A stretch of DNA of 8,691 nt from positions 1 to 8,691 of the forward strand of contig CABRID010000085.1 in NCBI GenBank assembly GCA_902470895.1, read 5' to 3'. A program made the translations under genes and the position numbers. Each line of letters opens with the position of its first letter. Position 1 is the stretch's first letter. This stretch comes from an uncultured Collinsella sp. (GTDB taxonomy: Bacteria > Actinomycetota > Coriobacteriia > Coriobacteriales > Coriobacteriaceae). Shown piece after piece: positions 5,442-8,691 of this stretch. Under the pieces are notes generated by a model. That model did no database searches. It worked only from the letters and a program-made list of their open reading frames with translations, and was not told the origin of the DNA.

Positions 5442-7511
5442 ATGTCTTCCCAGATGACGGTTATTATCGCCGGTATCGTGCTGGTTGTGGCCATCGTGGT
5501 CGCGCTGGTCATCATGCGTCGAGGCGATTCCCGTTTTACCTACGATACACAGCATGGAACGGCCCCGCGCGCCACCGAGGGCGAGGGCAATACCGCGGCG
5601 ACCGCCTTTAAGGGCCGCTTTTCCATCCTCACCACGGGTGTGGGCGCGATGTTTGCGGCACTTGCCGTCAAGCTGTGGGGCATGCAGATGGTCTCGTCGG
5701 ACTATTACGAGAAGCAGGCCAATAGTAATCAGACTCGCACCGTTACCACACCCGCTGTGCGCGGCCGCATCCTCGACCGCAATGGCGTGGCGCTTGTCCA
5801 GAACCGTCCCTCACTTGCTGTCGTGGCCTACCGCGACCTTGCCGAGGATGAGGTTCTGGTTCGCCATCTTGCCAACGTGCTTGGAATGCCTTATGTGGCG
5901 GTCCTTCGCAATATTCAGGACAATACAGAGGGCGCTCAGAGCCTGCATACCATCGCGACGGACGTCCGTCGCTCCACGGTTGCCTATATCAAGGAACACG
6001 CCGGCGAGTTCCCGGGCGTCAAGATTGCCGAGCGTACCGAGCGCCAGTATCCATACGGCGAGACGGCATGCCATATCTTGGGCTATACCGGCACCATTAC
6101 CTCCGAGCAGCTCGAGGCCCAGAATAAGAAAACCTCTGGCGATGATGATGCTTCTGCTGGCAAGATTACGTACCAGTCGGGCGATATCGTGGGCCAGGCG
6201 GGCGTTGAGAGCTACTACGAAAACCTGCTGCAGGGTATTCGTGGCGAGCAGACCGTCAAGGTCGATGCCTCGGGCAATGTGACCGGTCAGGCCGGCGCCG
6301 TGCCCGCGAAGGCCGGCTCCGACATTAAGCTCACGCTCGACCTTAAGATCCAACAGGCCTGCGAGACGGCACTGGCGAGCGCTATCGAGCTTGCCAAGAC
6401 CACTGGCTACAGCAATGCCGGCAACGGCGCTGTGGTGTGTCTCGATCCCAACAATGGCGAGATCCTGGGCATGGCGAGCCAGCCCAAGTTCGATCCGTCC
6501 GTCTTTATCGGCGGCGTCTCAAATGACGTGTGGACCGAGCTCAATGATGACAAGGGTTCGCACCCGCTGCTCAACCGCGCCATTAGCGGACAGTACATGT
6601 CGGCTTCGACCATCAAGCCGCTCTCGGCACTGGCCGGTCTTGAGTTTGGAACCTACACTTCAACGCAGACAACCAACTGCACGGGTTATTGGACGGGTCT
6701 GGGCAAGGCTTGGGGCAAGCGCTGCTGGCTGACGTCTGGCCACGGCACCATGACGCTGCAGTCGGGTATCGCCAACTCGTGCGACCCCGTCTTCTACGAC
6801 ATGGGTAAGGCGTTCTTTTATGACGAGCAACATCCCGAGGGCCTGCAGGAGGTCTTTCGTCGCTGGGGCCTAGGCAAGACCTGCGGTATCGATCTGCCGA
6901 GTGAGGGCGCGGGTCGTATTCCCGATGCCGAGTGGAAAGAGTCATACTTCACCGACGCCTCTGCCGAGGACCGCAAGTGGAATGCCGGCGATATGACCAA
7001 CATTGCTATCGGCCAGGGCGACATCCTGGTGACGCCCCTGCAGATGGCGTGCGCCTATATGGGTCTTGCCAACGGCGGCAAACAGTACGTGCCTCACGTA
7101 TTTTTGTCTGCCGTGTCGCGCGATGGCGACGGCGATGCCTATAAGTACAATGGCAAGGGCAAGAAGAAGCGCCTGGAGGCCAAGATCAACAGCGATTCGG
7201 ATTTGGCTCTTGTTCGCAACGGCATGCACGACGTGATTTACACGGCATCGACGTCCCTGGCGGCGCACTTTGGCACCCTGACGCCGCAGGTATACGGCAA
7301 GTCGGGCACGGGCGAGAAAAGTGGCGAGGACGAATACGCGTGGTTCTGCGCCTATGCACCGGCCGATGATCCCAAGTATGTCATCGCTACCGTCCTGGAG
7401 CAGGGCGGCGGTGGCTCAGATACCGCGATGCATGTCGTGCGCGACGTGCTCGGCGTGATTTATGACGAGCCCGATACCTCTTCGGCCTCGGGCGATTCTT
7501 CGGTTCGATAG
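5442..7511 (+). CDS. mrdA: Penicillin-binding protein 2, peptidoglycan transpeptidase of elongation
   Basis: 689 residues, longer than E. coli PBP2 (633). This class B PBP crosslinks new peptidoglycan outside the membrane, paired with RodA. The dimerisation domain starts with RGRILDRNG (107-115) and includes ERQYPYGETACHILGY and GQAGVESYYENLLQGIRGEQ. The transpeptidase domain has the catalytic SxxK at Ser389-Thr-Ile-Lys392, the second motif Ser446-Cys-Asp448 (the SxD form seen in PBP2 proteins), and Lys620-Ser-Gly-Thr623. The usual Pro-Gly before the serine is replaced: YMSASTIKP. Cys413, Cys428, His434 and Cys447 match the spacing of the zinc ligands I recall for Acinetobacter PBP2 (Asp350, Asp365, His371, Cys384). 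There are two hydrophobic segments, 6-25 and 60-80, whereas PBP2 normally has one. ATG 5442 has GGGGAGG (5428-5434) 7 nt upstream, overlapping the mreD stop. FtsI/PBP3 is excluded by the motifs and context. Confidence 0.95.
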   Translation: MSSQMTVIIAGIVLVVAIVVALVIMRRGDSRFTYDTQHGTAPRATEGEGNTAATAFKGRFSILTTGVGAMFAALAVKLWGMQMVSSDYYEKQANSNQTRTVTTPAVRGRILDRNGVALVQNRPSLAVVAYRDLAEDEVLVRHLANVLGMPYVAVLRNIQDNTEGAQSLHTIATDVRRSTVAYIKEHAGEFPGVKIAERTERQYPYGETACHILGYTGTITSEQLEAQNKKTSGDDDASAGKITYQSGDIVGQAGVESYYENLLQGIRGEQTVKVDASGNVTGQAGAVPAKAGSDIKLTLDLKIQQACETALASAIELAKTTGYSNAGNGAVVCLDPNNGEILGMASQPKFDPSVFIGGVSNDVWTELNDDKGSHPLLNRAISGQYMSASTIKPLSALAGLEFGTYTSTQTTNCTGYWTGLGKAWGKRCWLTSGHGTMTLQSGIANSCDPVFYDMGKAFFYDEQHPEGLQEVFRRWGLGKTCGIDLPSEGAGRIPDAEWKESYFTDASAEDRKWNAGDMTNIAIGQGDILVTPLQMACAYMGLANGGKQYVPHVFLSAVSRDGDGDAYKYNGKGKKKRLEAKINSDSDLALVRNGMHDVIYTASTSLAAHFGTLTPQVYGKSGTGEKSGEDEYAWFCAYAPADDPKYVIATVLEQGGGGSDTAMHVVRDVLGVIYDEPDTSSASGDSSVR

Positions 7512-7520
7512 GAGGTTGCG

Positions 7521-8646
7521 ATGGATTTTTCTCCGGCGGATCTGTTCCGTTCAACCAAGACCGGCTCTCGCAGCAGCCTGGACCGTGTCAACAAGCAACT
7601 TTCGGCCTCGCGCGGCACGTTTCGCCAAAAGGTGCATATCGGTGTGCTCGTGGCTACTGTGGCCCTCGTCGCCTACGGTGCCATCATTATCTGGTCGGCT
7701 TCGCAGTTTAAGGCCGATGCTTCGTTCTCACGCCATCTGCTGGGAATTGGAATCGGTACGGTGCTGGCGGTGCTGGTCTGGCGTACCGACCTGCGCGGTA
7801 TTTCCAATTTCTCGACGGCGTTGCTCGTCATCGACCTGATCGTGATCCTCTCGCCCAAGATTCCGGGTCTGTCCTATACAGGCGGTCTGGGCATGACGGG
7901 CTGGATCAAGATTCCCGGTATCGGCTTGACGTTCCAGCCGGTTGAGCTTGCCAAGCTCATCACCATCTTCTTTATTGCTACGCTTGGCTCGCAGTATAAC
8001 GGTCGCATCGATACCGTTCGTGACTACGTCAAGCTCTGCGGCATGCTGTCCATTCCGTTTTTGGCCGTCGTTGCCATGGGCGACCTGGGCTCGGGCCTGG
8101 TCGTGCTGGTTTCGGGCGCCATCGTCATTTGTATGAGCGGTGCACGCCGCGAATGGGTGCTGTCGACCTTGGCCCTGCTCGTGGGCCTGGTGGCCCTCGT
8201 TCTGGCGCTCGATTCGGTCTTTGATTCGTTGCTCGGCCACGATGTGCTCATCAAGCAGTATCAGATGAACCGTCTGACGGTCTTTATCGACCCCGATAAT
8301 GCCGATTCGGACGATGCCTACAACCTGCAGCAGTCGCTTATCGCCGTTGGCTCGGGCGGCTTCTTTGGTAAGGGTTTGGGCCATGCGACGCAGTCGGCCG
8401 GCGGCTTTCTGCCTGAGTTCCACACCGACTTCGTCTTCGCCTTCCTGTCCGAGACCTTTGGTTTTTGCGGTTCCTTTTTTCTCTTGTGCCTCTACGTGCT
8501 GCTGATCTTTTCGACGATTCGCGTCGCCTTTAAGTGTGAGTCGCTGTTCCTGCGCCTATCGTGCGTAGGTATCGTCGGCATGTGGGCATTCCAGACCTTC
8601 GAGAACATCGGCATGTGCATCGGCATGATGCCGATTACCGGTATTC
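7521..8646 (+). CDS. rodA: RodA, SEDS peptidoglycan glycosyltransferase, 3' end missing
   Basis: 375 native residues are present; the gene is cut by the adapter just after TGIP, inside the family-typical GMMPxTGIPLPF region, so perhaps 40-60 residues are lost. RodA polymerises lipid II into glycan strands and works as a complex with PBP2, encoded 9 bp upstream. About 38 polar, basic residues precede the first membrane helix (about 39-58), a longish cytoplasmic start. Family signatures are FQPVELAKL (138-146; usually QPSE), GDLGSG, the NLQQSLIAVGSGGFFGKGLG segment, FLPEFHTDFVFA (297-308) and ENIGMCIGMMPITG. Asp303 of HTD corresponds to the Asp essential for SEDS activity. The usual FLPERHTDF has Phe in place of Arg. 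ATG 7521 has AGGAGG (7510-7515) 5 nt upstream, overlapping the mrdA stop. FtsW is a close relative, but the mre/PBP2 context and motifs favour RodA. The frame stays open through the adapter, producing a false C-terminus VSYTHLRAHETEAD. Confidence 0.95.
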
Positions 8647-8691
8647 CTGTCTCTTATACACATCTCCGAGCCCACGAGACCGAGGCTGATC
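8647..8691 (+). other. Nextera i7-side sequencing adapter (artefact, not genomic)
   Basis: Bases 8647-8665 are the Tn5 mosaic end in the opposite orientation (CTGTCTCTTATACACATCT). Bases 8666-8680 (CCGAGCCCACGAGAC) are the Read 2 adapter, 8681-8688 (CGAGGCTG) look like an i7 index (N710 of Nextera XT, from memory), and ATC begins the P7 arm. The rodA frame reads on through this sequence without a stop, so any protein ending in VSYTHLRAHETEAD here is an artefact. Confidence 0.98.

Noticed and set aside
48..8646. tRNA, rRNA, CRISPR array or riboswitch
   Set aside because: All non-coding gaps are under about 115 bp, and none shows a cloverleaf, regular spaced repeats or a known riboswitch core.
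29..8665. Inverted 19-bp ends resembling a Tn5-type transposon around the whole window
   Set aside because: The ends are the engineered mosaic end flanked by Illumina index and primer sequence, with no transposase or target duplication; this is library preparation, not a mobile element.

Overview
This window is an 8.6 kb bacterial contig, most likely metagenomic or from a draft genome. It carries untrimmed Illumina Nextera adapter sequence at both ends (1-47 and 8647-8691), so genuine genomic DNA runs only from about 48 to 8646. The DNA is clearly GC-rich, with strong G/C preference at third codon positions. All genes are on the + strand, tightly packed, with good Shine-Dalgarno sites and frequent TTG starts. 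A complete MreB-based elongation system in a GC-rich genome, with a TPR/membrane protein and a cyclophilin just upstream, suggests a Coriobacteriia actinobacterium, possibly a gut Collinsella-like organism. That assignment is inference from composition and gene content; no marker gene in the window settles it.

Layout. (1) 49-705: the 3' part of an unrecognised gene for a protein with one N-terminal membrane segment and a helical, probably extracytoplasmic domain; its start was cut off at the adapter. (2) 706-812: an intergenic region with a good extended -10 promoter. (3) 813-2671: a two-gene unit, a cytoplasmic cyclophilin-type peptidyl-prolyl isomerase followed 11 bp later by a TPR-linker-membrane-helix protein of unknown function. 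(4) 2672-2786: an intergenic region with a 14-bp-stem hairpin (no U-tract) and a weak candidate promoter. (5) 2787-8646: mreB-mreC-mreD-mrdA(PBP2)-rodA, separated by gaps of 9-33 bp, with rodA cut off by the second adapter. The only non-coding stretches are shorter than about 115 bp; no tRNA, rRNA, CRISPR array or mobile element was seen.

How the genes work together. MreB polymerises under the membrane and positions the elongasome. MreC and MreD are its membrane links and regulators. RodA, a SEDS glycosyltransferase, and PBP2, a transpeptidase, form the pair that polymerises and crosslinks lateral-wall peptidoglycan. The cyclophilin and the TPR protein are next door but appear to be a separate transcription unit, so a role in elongation is only a guess.

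No new system is evident; this is a classical rod-shape operon. Points worth a second look are a perfect 12-bp hairpin with a short T-run at the start of mreC, whose loop holds an in-frame ATG; an extra N-terminal membrane segment on PBP2; altered residues around the PBP2 catalytic serine; a predicted Cys3His zinc site in PBP2; a RodZ-like topology in the TPR protein; and the adapter-derived false protein ends.
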